Notes: generated by a model from the sequence alone, not told the origin. A DNA stretch of 6,878 bases from Burkholderiaceae bacterium (GCA_013696665.1 JACCYC010000362.1:1-6878); one strand, 5' to 3'; positions 1-6,275 are shown, numbered from the stretch's first letter. Program-made: numbers and translations.

Positions 1-606
1 GCGGCGATGGGCCTGATGCCACGTGCGACCGGCCAACTGCTGCTCAACGGAATCGACATCACTCGGCTGGCCCCGTTTCAGCGCGCCCGGCGGGGACTCG
101 GGTACGTACCGGAAGACCGGCGAATATTCACCGACCTGACCGTTGCGGAGAACTTGCGAGTTGTCGCACGGCAAACCAGTGGCGGTTTTTCCGAGCGTGA
201 TCTGCTCGACCTGTTTCCGAACCTGGCTGAAATGCTCCAGCGGCGCGCGAGTGAAATGAGTGGAGGCGAGCAACAGATGCTTTCGGTTGCGCGAACGCTT
301 GCAGCAAACCCCGCCGTAGTGTTGCTCGATGAGCCCTCGGAAGGCATTGCGCCCATGGTCGTCGCCAAGATGCGCGAGGCGGTGCTGGCGATGAAGGCGC
401 GGGGCGTAGCAGCGCTCGTTTCCGAACAGAACGTGCGTTTCGTCGCGGCGATCGCGGATCGCGCTCTGTTGATTGAGCAGGGACGTATCGTCGGTGAGGC
501 ATCACGCGGCGAACTTGCGGCGCCAAGCGATAGTGTGCGCAAAGTGCTGGCGCTCGGTAGGCCGCCCAACAATCCGCAACAGGGTGCACCTACAATCGAC
601 CGATGA
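1..606 (+). CDS. Branched-chain amino acid-type ABC transporter ATPase (LivF family), 3' part only
   Basis: This is the cytoplasmic ATP-hydrolysing subunit of an ABC importer of the LivF/HAAT type. The frame is open from base 1, so the gene starts upstream of the window; LivF proteins are usually about 235 residues, and roughly the first 35 residues, including Walker A, are missing. Numbering from the Met at position 7, the LivF-typical segment YVPEDRRIF lies at 33-41, the ABC signature MSGGEQQ at 84-90, Walker B VVLLDEP at 104-110 (D108, E109), and SEGIAP at 111-116. The switch-loop segment SEQN at 139-142 has Gln in the usual His position, as is normal for LivF. The last 15 residues form a Pro/Gln-rich tail. 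The stop codon overlaps the pncB start (ATGA). Cargo cannot be told from the ATPase; family members carry branched-chain amino acids, amides, urea or aromatic acids. The family call is firm. Confidence 0.93.
   Translation, partial: AAMGLMPRATGQLLLNGIDITRLAPFQRARRGLGYVPEDRRIFTDLTVAENLRVVARQTSGGFSERDLLDLFPNLAEMLQRRASEMSGGEQQMLSVARTLAANPAVVLLDEPSEGIAPMVVAKMREAVLAMKARGVAALVSEQNVRFVAAIADRALLIEQGRIVGEASRGELAAPSDSVRKVLALGRPPNNPQQGAPTIDR
603..606 (+). other. ATGA stop-start overlap, ABC ATPase to pncB
   Basis: The TGA of the ABC ATPase (604-606) overlaps the ATG of pncB (603-605). No strong Shine-Dalgarno sequence lies at normal distance; the nearest purine-rich stretch, AGGG at 581-584, is too far upstream. 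Initiation of pncB therefore probably depends on ribosomes terminating on the ATPase gene, which implies co-transcription. Confidence 0.8.
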
Positions 607-1805
607 TCATCACCTCACTGCTCGACACCGACCTGTACAAGTTCACAATGATGCAGGTGGTGCTGCACCATTTTCCGGGCGCAAACGTTGAGTACCGGTT
701 CAAGTGCCGCAACCCCGGCATCGATTTGGTGCCGCACATTGGTGCAATCAACGAGCAAATCGAGGCGCTGTGTGCATTGCGATTCCACGAGGCCGAGCTT
801 GCCTATTTGCGCGGGCTGCGCTTCATCAAGAGCGATTACGTCGACTTCCTTGGCTTGTTTCAGCTCAACACCAAGTACATCTCGGTGTCGCCGTCGGCCC
901 ATGGCAACGGCGAGATTGACATTGTCATTCGCGGGCCGTGGCTGCATACCATCCTGTTTGAAGTTCCGGTGCTTTCGATCGTCAACGAGCTGTACTTTCG
1001 CGCGCTCCGGAAAGAGGGCGATCTTGACGAGGGCCGGCAGCGCCTTCGAAACAAGATCGCACTGCTCAATGGCGACGCGAGCCTCAGCGGCGTACGGATT
1101 GCCGATTACGGAACGAGGCGCCGCTTCTCGCGTGAGTGGCACGAAGAGGTCTTGCTGCAGTTGAAAAACGATCTTGGCGACAAGCTCGCAGGCACCAGCA
1201 ACGTCATGTACGCCGCGATGCATGGGATGACCCCGCTTGGAACGATGGCGCATGAGTATTTGCAGGCATGTCAGGCACTGGGTCCGCGTCTGCGAGATTC
1301 ACAGACATTTGGTTTCGAAATGTGGGCGCGCGAGTATCGCGGTGACTTGGGCATTGCGCTATCGGATGTCTACGGCATGGACGCCTTCTTGCGTGATTTC
1401 GACATGTACTTCTGCAAGCTATTCGATGGCGCCCGTCACGATTCCGGCGAGCCGATCGCATGGGGTGAGCGTTTGATTGCTCACTATGAACGCAACCGCG
1501 TGGACCCAAAGACCAAGACGCTGGTGTTTTCCGATTCGCTTACGATTCCCAAAGTGATCGAGCTTTATCAGCGCTTTCGCCATCGGGCGAGAAGTGCTTT
1601 TGGAGTTGGTACCAACCTGACCAACGATGTAGGCCACACGCCGCTGCAGATCGTGATCAAGATGGTCCGCTGCAACGGACAGCCCGTGGCCAAGCTATCG
1701 GACTCGCCCGACAAGAATCTGTGCGACGACGTCGCGTACCTGGCTTACCTGCGTCAGGTGTTCCAGATTCGGTCTCCGGCAGCCGCACCGGAAGCGGCTG
1801 CATGA
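603..1805 (+). CDS. pncB: Nicotinate phosphoribosyltransferase
   Basis: PncB converts nicotinate and PRPP, with ATP hydrolysis, to nicotinate mononucleotide and pyrophosphate; it is the entry step of the Preiss-Handler NAD salvage pathway and acts in the cytoplasm. The product is 400 residues, the usual length of the proteobacterial enzyme. It opens with SLLDTDLYKFTMMQ (residues 5-18), the family's N-terminal signature. YGTRRRFS at 169-176 and GTMAHE at 213-218 follow; H217 corresponds to the histidine that is autophosphorylated in the Salmonella enzyme (His219). RHDSGEP at 279-284, FSDSL at 309-313 and FGVGTNLTND at 333-342 complete the phosphoribosyl-binding core, and all key residues look intact. 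The ATG lies inside the stop of the ABC ATPase, and its own stop overlaps the aminotransferase start, so it is the middle gene of a coupled trio. The last 10 residues are an Ala/Pro-rich tail. Confidence 0.97.
   Translation: MIITSLLDTDLYKFTMMQVVLHHFPGANVEYRFKCRNPGIDLVPHIGAINEQIEALCALRFHEAELAYLRGLRFIKSDYVDFLGLFQLNTKYISVSPSAHGNGEIDIVIRGPWLHTILFEVPVLSIVNELYFRALRKEGDLDEGRQRLRNKIALLNGDASLSGVRIADYGTRRRFSREWHEEVLLQLKNDLGDKLAGTSNVMYAAMHGMTPLGTMAHEYLQACQALGPRLRDSQTFGFEMWAREYRGDLGIALSDVYGMDAFLRDFDMYFCKLFDGARHDSGEPIAWGERLIAHYERNRVDPKTKTLVFSDSLTIPKVIELYQRFRHRARSAFGVGTNLTNDVGHTPLQIVIKMVRCNGQPVAKLSDSPDKNLCDDVAYLAYLRQVFQIRSPAAAPEAAA
1802..1805 (+). other. ATGA stop-start overlap, pncB to aminotransferase
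   Basis: The pncB stop TGA (1803-1805) overlaps an ATG at 1802-1804 in the aminotransferase frame. GGAAG at 1790-1794 leaves a 7-base spacer and can serve as a ribosome binding site. This overlap decides the aminotransferase start against the longer open frame that begins at 1721. Confidence 0.8.
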
Positions 1806-3010
1806 ACGCACTGCGTACGTCTAAGCGCGCGGACGCGCTCGGCACTGAGAATGCCTTCGTGGTGCTGGCGGAGGTCAACCGGCTGATCGCCGAGGGACGA
1901 GACATCGTTTCGTTTTGCATTGGCCAGCCCGACTTCCCCACTCCCATACACGTGCAGGATGCCGCGATTGCGGCCGTGCGAGGCGGCAAGCACGGTTACA
2001 CGCCGTCGGCTGGAATCGACCCATTGCGAGCCGCCGCAGCGGAATCGATGGGCAGCTTGCGCGGACTTTCCATCACCGCAGACGAGGTCGTCATTGGCGC
2101 GGGCGCGAAGCCGTTTATCGGTTACACGATTGCATCGGTCACCGATTACGGCGCGGGCGACGAGGTTATCTTTCCTGTTCCCGGATTTCCAATTTACGAG
2201 TCGCAGGTTATTGCCAACGGCGCAGTCCCTGTCGGGCTGCCCCTATCGGAGTCGCGGGGCTTTGCTTTCGATCCCGCTGAACTCGCGGCGCGCATCACCG
2301 CCAGGACGCGCCTGCTGATTCTGAATACTCCGCACAACCCAACGGGTGGTTTGTTGTCACGTTCGGATCTCGAAGCGATCGCGAGCGTGCTGCGTGAGCA
2401 TCCGCAGGTCTGGATTTATGCTGACGAGATCTACAGCAGATTGGTTTACGAAGGCGCGTTTGCCTCGATCGCAGCAATTGCGGGAATGCGCGAACGCACG
2501 ATCATTTCGGATGGCGCCTCAAAGACCTACGCGATGACCGGTTGGCGCATCGGATTCGTCGCGAACAAACTGCTGGCGCCTGTTTTTACGCGCTGGATAA
2601 CGAACACCGAGTCGTGCGCATCGCAGATCAGCCAGTGGGCGGCACTGGCGGCGCTAACCGGCTCGCAGCGCGACTCGGAATTGATGAAACAGCGGTTTCA
2701 TCAGCGGCGCGACCTGATCGTGCGCTTGTTGAACGAAGTGCCCGGGTTTCGCTGCGCGGCGCCGGGCGGCGCATTTTATGTATGGCCCAACGTCACCGAA
2801 GCGTGCGAAATCGTTGGTGCTGCGGATTCGGAGGAGCTTCGCCTCCGCCTGCTGCAGCAGGCGGGCGTCGCGGTGCTTTCGGATATCCATTTTGGACCGC
2901 GTGTCGAAAAGGACGGGCAGCACATCCGGTTCTCCTATGCCGCAAGTGACGCCGCGATCGAGGAAGGGGTTCGTCGAATCACCGCGTTCATGCAGAAGGC
3001 ACGCCGATGA
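1802..3010 (+). CDS. Class I/II PLP-dependent aminotransferase, substrate unknown
   Basis: A cytoplasmic fold-type I aminotransferase (402 residues) that moves an amino group between an amino acid and a 2-oxo acid using pyridoxal phosphate. Visible landmarks are GQPDFPTP (41-48), the YTPSAGIDPLR segment (66-76), GAGAKP (99-104), PVPGFPIY (125-132), NTPHNPTGG (175-183, N179 contacting PLP), YADEIY (206-211, D208 pairing with the PLP ring nitrogen), and SDGASKTYAMTGWRIG (236-251) with the Schiff-base lysine K241. R376 in HIRFSYA is the expected substrate-carboxylate arginine. The frame is open from 1721, but the first 27 codons there lie inside pncB and read as Arg/Gly/Ser-rich sequence; ATG 1802 overlaps the pncB stop and gives the family's normal N-terminus. 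An aspartate/alanine/aromatic-type substrate is possible, but motifs alone do not decide it. A hydroxyacid dehydrogenase gene follows 64 bp downstream. Confidence 0.92.
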   Translation: MNALRTSKRADALGTENAFVVLAEVNRLIAEGRDIVSFCIGQPDFPTPIHVQDAAIAAVRGGKHGYTPSAGIDPLRAAAAESMGSLRGLSITADEVVIGAGAKPFIGYTIASVTDYGAGDEVIFPVPGFPIYESQVIANGAVPVGLPLSESRGFAFDPAELAARITARTRLLILNTPHNPTGGLLSRSDLEAIASVLREHPQVWIYADEIYSRLVYEGAFASIAAIAGMRERTIISDGASKTYAMTGWRIGFVANKLLAPVFTRWITNTESCASQISQWAALAALTGSQRDSELMKQRFHQRRDLIVRLLNEVPGFRCAAPGGAFYVWPNVTEACEIVGAADSEELRLRLLQQAGVAVLSDIHFGPRVEKDGQHIRFSYAASDAAIEEGVRRITAFMQKARR

Positions 3011-3074
3011 GCCTCGTCGCGCGCCGCCGCGCACATCCGCATCCACGGCACTCTTTTCACAATAGGCACAACCT
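3011..3074 (+). other. Spacer between aminotransferase and reductase genes
   Basis: A 64-bp gap. It holds a small GC hairpin (GCGCG / CGCGC, loop CCGC, 3019-3032) without a T-run directly after it, so it is a poor terminator. TCTTTTCACAATAGG at 3052-3066 is the only AT-richer stretch and could contain a weak -10 (CACAAT), but no matching -35 is visible. AGG at 3064-3066 is a modest ribosome binding site with 8-base spacing. An in-frame TAG at 3063-3065 rules out any longer N-terminus for the following gene. Confidence 0.5.
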
Positions 3075-4061
3075 ATGACAGCTGCAAGCAAGCGCGTCGT
3101 CGTCACTCGACGCATCTTTCCCGAACTTGTCGCCGACTTGAAGCGGGAATTCGACGTTGTCGACAACGAGAAAGATATTGGTTGGAATCCGAGCGAACTC
3201 GCTGCAGCGTTGAAAGACGCGGACGGTGCGTTGATTACGGCCGGAGAGCGCGTCGATGACACGCTGCTCGAACAGTGCGAACGCCTGAAGATCGTCGCGA
3301 ATGTAGCCGTTGGATACAACAACATTGATGTGGACGCGTGTACGAGGCACGGAGTATTGGCGACCAACACGCCAGATGTTCTGAATGAGGCGACAGCGGA
3401 CCATGCCTGGGCGCTGCTGCTGGCAGCGGCACGCAGGGTTGGCGAGTCGGAGCGTTGGCTTCGCACAGGGCAATGGCAACGCTGGGCTTTCGAGATGTTT
3501 CCCGGAGCAGAGATCAGCGGCACAACCCTAGGCGTCCTCGGCCTGGGACGAATCGGTCGGGCGATCGCGCGGCGGGCCAGTGGCTTCGCAATGAAAGTGA
3601 TCTATCACAATCGTTCGCGCCTGGCACCTGACGATGAAGGAGGGGCGCGCTATGTGGATTTCGAAACGCTGCTGCGCGAATCCGACCATTTGGTGCTCGT
3701 GCTGCCATATTCGGCCGCGGTCCATCACATCATCGGTGCGGCGCAGTTGTCGCAGATGAAACCCAGTGCGACTCTGGTGAACATTGCGCGGGGTGGCGTT
3801 GTCGATGACAGCGCGCTGGTCGAAGCGTTGCGCACGCGTCAGATCGCGGCAGCTGGACTCGATGTCTTCGAGAACGAGCCAAAGCTGAATCCGGACTTGT
3901 TGAAACTCGACAACATTGTGCTCACTCCACATATTGCTTCAAGCACTCGGGCGACGCGCACAGCGATGGCTTTGCTGGCGATCGCAAATGTACGGGCGGC
4001 GTTGGCCGGCGAGCGCCCGCCATCACTGCTGAATCCCGACGCGCTCGCCCAACGGCGCTAA
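3075..4061 (+). CDS. D-2-hydroxyacid dehydrogenase, glyoxylate/hydroxypyruvate reductase type
   Basis: A 328-residue NAD(P)H-dependent reductase of the D-isomer 2-hydroxyacid dehydrogenase family, closest in motifs to GhrB/GRHPR/2-ketogluconate reductases, which reduce glyoxylate to glycolate and hydroxypyruvate to D-glycerate in the cytoplasm. The N-terminal substrate domain carries NVAVGYNNID (76-85). The Rossmann motif GLGRIG is at 156-161, and the catalytic triad is complete: R239 (NIARGGVVD), E268 (DVFENEP) and H286 (LTPHIASS). HNRSR at 178-182, after the second beta strand of the cofactor domain, places Arg and Ser where NADPH-preferring members have them; an NADPH preference is inferred. 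The start is fixed by an in-frame TAG 9 bases upstream of the ATG. The gene ends 13 bp before the PHA_gran_rgn gene, so the two are probably co-transcribed. The physiological substrate is uncertain; the upstream aminotransferase could supply a 2-oxo acid. Confidence 0.92.
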   Translation: MTAASKRVVVTRRIFPELVADLKREFDVVDNEKDIGWNPSELAAALKDADGALITAGERVDDTLLEQCERLKIVANVAVGYNNIDVDACTRHGVLATNTPDVLNEATADHAWALLLAAARRVGESERWLRTGQWQRWAFEMFPGAEISGTTLGVLGLGRIGRAIARRASGFAMKVIYHNRSRLAPDDEGGARYVDFETLLRESDHLVLVLPYSAAVHHIIGAAQLSQMKPSATLVNIARGGVVDDSALVEALRTRQIAAAGLDVFENEPKLNPDLLKLDNIVLTPHIASSTRATRTAMALLAIANVRAALAGERPPSLLNPDALAQRR

Positions 4062-4069
4062 GGGGGGGA
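4062..4069 (+). promoter_or_regulatory. Ribosome binding site for the PHA_gran_rgn gene
   Basis: A run of G ending in GGGGGAA sits 5 bases before ATG 4075 and directly after the stop of the reductase gene. It is among the stronger Shine-Dalgarno-like sites in the window and supports this start. Confidence 0.6.
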
Positions 4070-4074
4070 ATCGA

Positions 4075-4407
4075 ATGTCCGACATCAAACTCGTACGATC
4101 ACACTCGATGCCGATTGCCAAAGCGCGGGCGTTGGCCGAGAAGGCGGCGGCGTCACTGGCGGCCGAATATGACCTCGCACACGAGTGGCATGGCAACTCG
4201 CTGCACTTCCATCGCTCCGGCGTCGACGGCCAGATGCACGTCACGGCCTCGGAAATTCAGCTCGACGTAAAGCTTGGATTCCTGCTGCGTGCGTTCAAGG
4301 GAAAACTGCTGCAGCACATCGAGCGCGAACTCGATCAGTTCTTGCCTGCCAAGCAGGTGCGAGCGCCCGCAAAAAAAACACCGAAGACAACGGCGCGCGG
4401 GAGCTAG
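4075..4407 (+). CDS. Polyhydroxyalkanoic acid system family protein (PHA_gran_rgn)
   Basis: A 110-residue protein matching the small PHA_gran_rgn family, whose name comes from association with polyhydroxyalkanoate granule systems; its molecular role is poorly defined. Family-like features are the SDIKLVRSHSM opening (2-12), an Ala-rich helix at about 13-31 (AKARALAEKAAASLAAEY), the W/G/F segment EWHGNSLHFHRSGVDG (37-52), a beta segment with ASEIQLDVKLG (58-68), and a C-terminal helix about 69-91 ending in a basic Lys/Thr-rich tail. There is no signal peptide or membrane segment. The tail is encoded through a run of eight A (4371-4378). It lies 13 bp behind the reductase and converges with an acyl-CoA-binding protein gene, next to a WS/DGAT, which fits an acyl-CoA storage context. 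No PHA synthase or phasin gene is in the window, so a link to PHA itself is unproven. Confidence 0.8.
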   Translation: MSDIKLVRSHSMPIAKARALAEKAAASLAAEYDLAHEWHGNSLHFHRSGVDGQMHVTASEIQLDVKLGFLLRAFKGKLLQHIERELDQFLPAKQVRAPAKKTPKTTARGS

Positions 4408-4414
4408 CGCCAGG

Positions 4415-4428
4415 CGCGCCGCGGCGCG
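4415..4428. terminator. GC palindrome between convergent genes, possible bidirectional terminator
   Basis: CGCGCCGCGGCGCG is a perfect 14-base palindrome lying in the 27-bp gap between two converging stop codons (4405-4407 on + and 4437-4435 on -). It can fold as a 5-bp stem with a 4-base loop on either strand. No T-run follows on either side, so it is not a canonical intrinsic terminator; position rather than sequence supports the call. Confidence 0.3.
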
Positions 4429-4434
4429 GATTGC

Positions 4435-4692
4435 TCAGTCCTTCAGGTCTTCTATCAGCGAAACATATTGCTTCATCGCATCATCGGCGGTCGTTCCTTT
4501 GACCTCGTTCCATGCGTCCCATTTGGCGCGGCCCACCATGTCGGTGAAGCCGGGGCGCATACCACTCGCGTCTCCGCTGGTTGCTTGCTTGTACAAGGCG
4601 TACATTTTCAACATGGTTTGATTGTCGGGCCGATCCGGCAAATTCTTTGAGTCGGCAACGGCCGTTTCAAACTGAGCTTTCAAATCGCTCAT
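4435..4692 (-). CDS. Acyl-CoA-binding protein
   Basis: An 85-residue soluble ACBP, the four-helix-bundle protein that binds long-chain acyl-CoA esters with high affinity, buffers the pool and delivers it to enzymes. The core YALYKQATSGD (31-41), RPG (46-48) and GRAKWDAW (54-61) are classic. The ligand residues of bovine ACBP (Tyr28, Tyr31, Lys32, Lys54, Tyr73) are all present here at a constant +3 offset: Y31, Y34, K35, K57 and Y76. The length is normal for a free-standing single-domain ACBP, with no added domain or signal. The start has AGGGAG (minus strand, 4702-4697) four bases upstream. Bacterial ACBPs are patchily distributed compared with eukaryotes. It is divergent from a WS/DGAT, an acyl-CoA consumer, and convergent with a PHA_gran_rgn gene, so a role in directing acyl-CoA into storage lipid is a fair inference. 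Confidence 0.95.
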   Translation of the reverse strand: MSDLKAQFETAVADSKNLPDRPDNQTMLKMYALYKQATSGDASGMRPGFTDMVGRAKWDAWNEVKGTTADDAMKQYVSLIEDLKD

Positions 4693-4763
4693 AGTTCTCC
4701 CTGTTAATGATTTTGGATTGGCCCGACTATTATGCAGCGGGCCAAAAATGGTGCGGAGGGACG
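4693..4763. promoter_or_regulatory. Divergent control region between ACBP and WS/DGAT genes
   Basis: The 71 bp between two divergent starts must hold at least the minus-strand promoter, unless transcription enters from elsewhere. An AT-rich island at 4703-4734 includes TATTAT (4728-4733; 5 of 6 to a plus-strand -10) and, on the minus strand, CATAAT (4734-4729; 5 of 6 to a -10). Matching -35 boxes are weak on both strands (TTAATG at 4704-4709 on +). The two -10 candidates overlap, so the genes could compete or be co-regulated. No clear operator repeat is visible. Assignment is by position and short motif only. Confidence 0.35.
4755..4760 (+). promoter_or_regulatory. Ribosome binding site deciding the WS/DGAT start
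   Basis: GGAGGG lies 3 bases before ATG 4764. The upstream in-frame ATG at 4707 has no purine-rich site and would place coding sequence across the divergent promoter, and the later ATG at 4782 has none either. Confidence 0.6.
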
Positions 4764-6275
4764 ATGGGCGCGCGCGAACGGATGTCCGCTGTTGATACCG
4801 CGTGGCTGCGCATGGACTCCAACAAGAATCTGATGATGATTGTTGGCGTTTACGAATTTGATGGCACCGTCGACGTCGTACGCCTGCGCCAATCGATCGA
4901 GTCGCGGCTCCTGGCGCACCGGCGCTTTCGCAGCCGCGTGGTGCGCGAACTTGGCGGCTGTTATTGGGAAGGGCTCGATGATTTCAATTTGGACGATCAT
5001 CTTGTCGAGATGCGGTTGCGCGGTCGCGGAACCGCGGTCGATCTGAAAAAGCTTGTCGGCGCGCTTGCATCCCAGCGGCTCGACGCAGCGAAGCCGCTCT
5101 GGCAAATGCACTTGATCAGTAACTATGACGGCGGCCATGCCCTGGTCGTCCGGATTCATCATTGCATCGCCGATGGCATCGCACTGATCGGCGTGTTGCT
5201 CGCGTTGACTACAGATCAAGATGACGAAGCGCATAAGTCGCGCGCGAAATCGCGCTCCAGCGGCGCGTTTAGTGCGGGCCTGGGATCGCTGACAGCGATG
5301 GCTGTCAAAACAATCGAGTCCACGGGCGATGTCGCGAGCAACGTGCTGCGCGGGTACGCTGCAATGATCGATACCCGAGGAGCACTGGCGGAAGCCGCGC
5401 TTCGCTACGCAACCGTCGCTGCGCGTGTGGCGTCAGATGCCGCCGCGATCGCCTTGATGTCGCGCGACAGCTCTACCAGTCTGAAGGGGCATCCATCGGG
5501 AGACAAGGTGGTCGCGTGGAACGCACCGATTCCGGTGGACGACGTCAAGGCAGTAGCAAAAGCGCTCGGTTGTTCGGTCAACGATGTTCTACTTTCGTGT
5601 GTGACCGGTGCGATTCGCTCGTACCTGGAAAGCCGCGGTGAGCGGGTCGACGGTTGCGAATTTCGTGCAATGGTCCCAGTGAACCTGCGCGAGCCGCATC
5701 AGTGGAAGGAGCTTGGAAATAAATTTGGTCTCGTGCCCGTGCTCCTTCCGGTAGGGGAGGAAAATCCAATCGCGCGGGTGTTTGAAGTGCAGCGCCGGAT
5801 GCTTGCGCTCAAGAGCGGATACACAGCCGTTTTATCGATGGGGTTATTGAGCGCGGTGGGTCTTGCGCCAGGCGTAATGCAATCGCCCGCCCTGGGTTTT
5901 TTGACGCGTAAGGCCAGCGCGGTGATGACAAACGTGCCAGGGCCATCCAAGGCTCTCTACCTCGCCGGTGCGCGGATCAAGCGGCTGATGTTTTGGGTCC
6001 CGCAGTCCGGAGATATTGGCGTAGGTGTATCAATCCTGTCATACGACGGCGGCGTCCAATTCGGATTGATTACCGACCGCAATCTGTGCGCGGACCCGCA
6101 GCGGGTCATCGACCGCTTCCAACCTGAGTTTGAAATGCTCGCCGTCGCACTATGCATGTTGCCGTGGGATCAGGCGATCGATGCCGACGACGCCCGAAAC
6201 TGGCTCTTCTCGCCTGCCGCCGCGAACGTCCGCGCCAGGCCCGATCGAACGAAAAGGAACACGCGAATGCGGTAA
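4764..6275 (+). CDS. Wax ester synthase / acyl-CoA:diacylglycerol acyltransferase (WS/DGAT)
   Basis: A 503-residue bacterial WS/DGAT, which esterifies a fatty alcohol or diacylglycerol with acyl-CoA to make wax esters or triacylglycerol at the inner face of the membrane or lipid-body surface. From ATG 4764, residues 7-30 (MSAVDTAWLRMD, then NLMMIVGVY) are the family N-terminus. PLW is at 111-113 and the catalytic HHxxxDG is intact at 132-138 (HHCIADG; H133 the expected base, D137). A variable Ala-rich linker spans about 150-245. The C-terminal domain has VNDVLL (272-277, the ND motif), MVPVNLR (303-309), GNKFG (318-322), TNVPGP (389-394) and GDIGVGVSILSYDG (416-429). The last 15 residues are strongly basic and outside the fold. 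Typical length is 450-500. Start choice rests on the GGAGGG site. Divergence from an acyl-CoA-binding protein suits substrate supply. Preference for alcohol or diacylglycerol cannot be read from sequence. Confidence 0.94.
   Translation: MGARERMSAVDTAWLRMDSNKNLMMIVGVYEFDGTVDVVRLRQSIESRLLAHRRFRSRVVRELGGCYWEGLDDFNLDDHLVEMRLRGRGTAVDLKKLVGALASQRLDAAKPLWQMHLISNYDGGHALVVRIHHCIADGIALIGVLLALTTDQDDEAHKSRAKSRSSGAFSAGLGSLTAMAVKTIESTGDVASNVLRGYAAMIDTRGALAEAALRYATVAARVASDAAAIALMSRDSSTSLKGHPSGDKVVAWNAPIPVDDVKAVAKALGCSVNDVLLSCVTGAIRSYLESRGERVDGCEFRAMVPVNLREPHQWKELGNKFGLVPVLLPVGEENPIARVFEVQRRMLALKSGYTAVLSMGLLSAVGLAPGVMQSPALGFLTRKASAVMTNVPGPSKALYLAGARIKRLMFWVPQSGDIGVGVSILSYDGGVQFGLITDRNLCADPQRVIDRFQPEFEMLAVALCMLPWDQAIDADDARNWLFSPAAANVRARPDRTKRNTRMR

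Noticed and set aside
615..1253. Minus-strand open frame of 212 codons inside pncB
   Set aside because: Fully antisense to an intact pncB, with no family motif or ribosome binding site; treated as a shadow frame.
1721..1801. N-terminal extension of the aminotransferase frame to ATG 1721
   Set aside because: It lies wholly inside pncB, reads as an Arg/Gly/Ser-rich stretch unlike the family, and ATG 1802 sits in an ATGA overlap with a usable ribosome binding site.
3019..3032. Hairpin GCGCG-CCGC-CGCGC after the aminotransferase as a terminator
   Set aside because: No T-run follows and the stem is only 5 bp; such stems are expected by chance at this base composition.
2654..3523. Minus-strand open frame of 289 codons
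   Set aside because: It lies antisense across the ends of two well-identified genes, shows Ser/Arg-rich low-complexity composition and no recognisable motif; long antisense frames are common in GC-rich coding DNA.
4707..4763. Longer WS/DGAT start at ATG 4707
   Set aside because: No ribosome binding site, it would run through the divergent promoter region, and the extra 19 residues do not resemble the family N-terminus; ATG 4764 has GGAGGG upstream.
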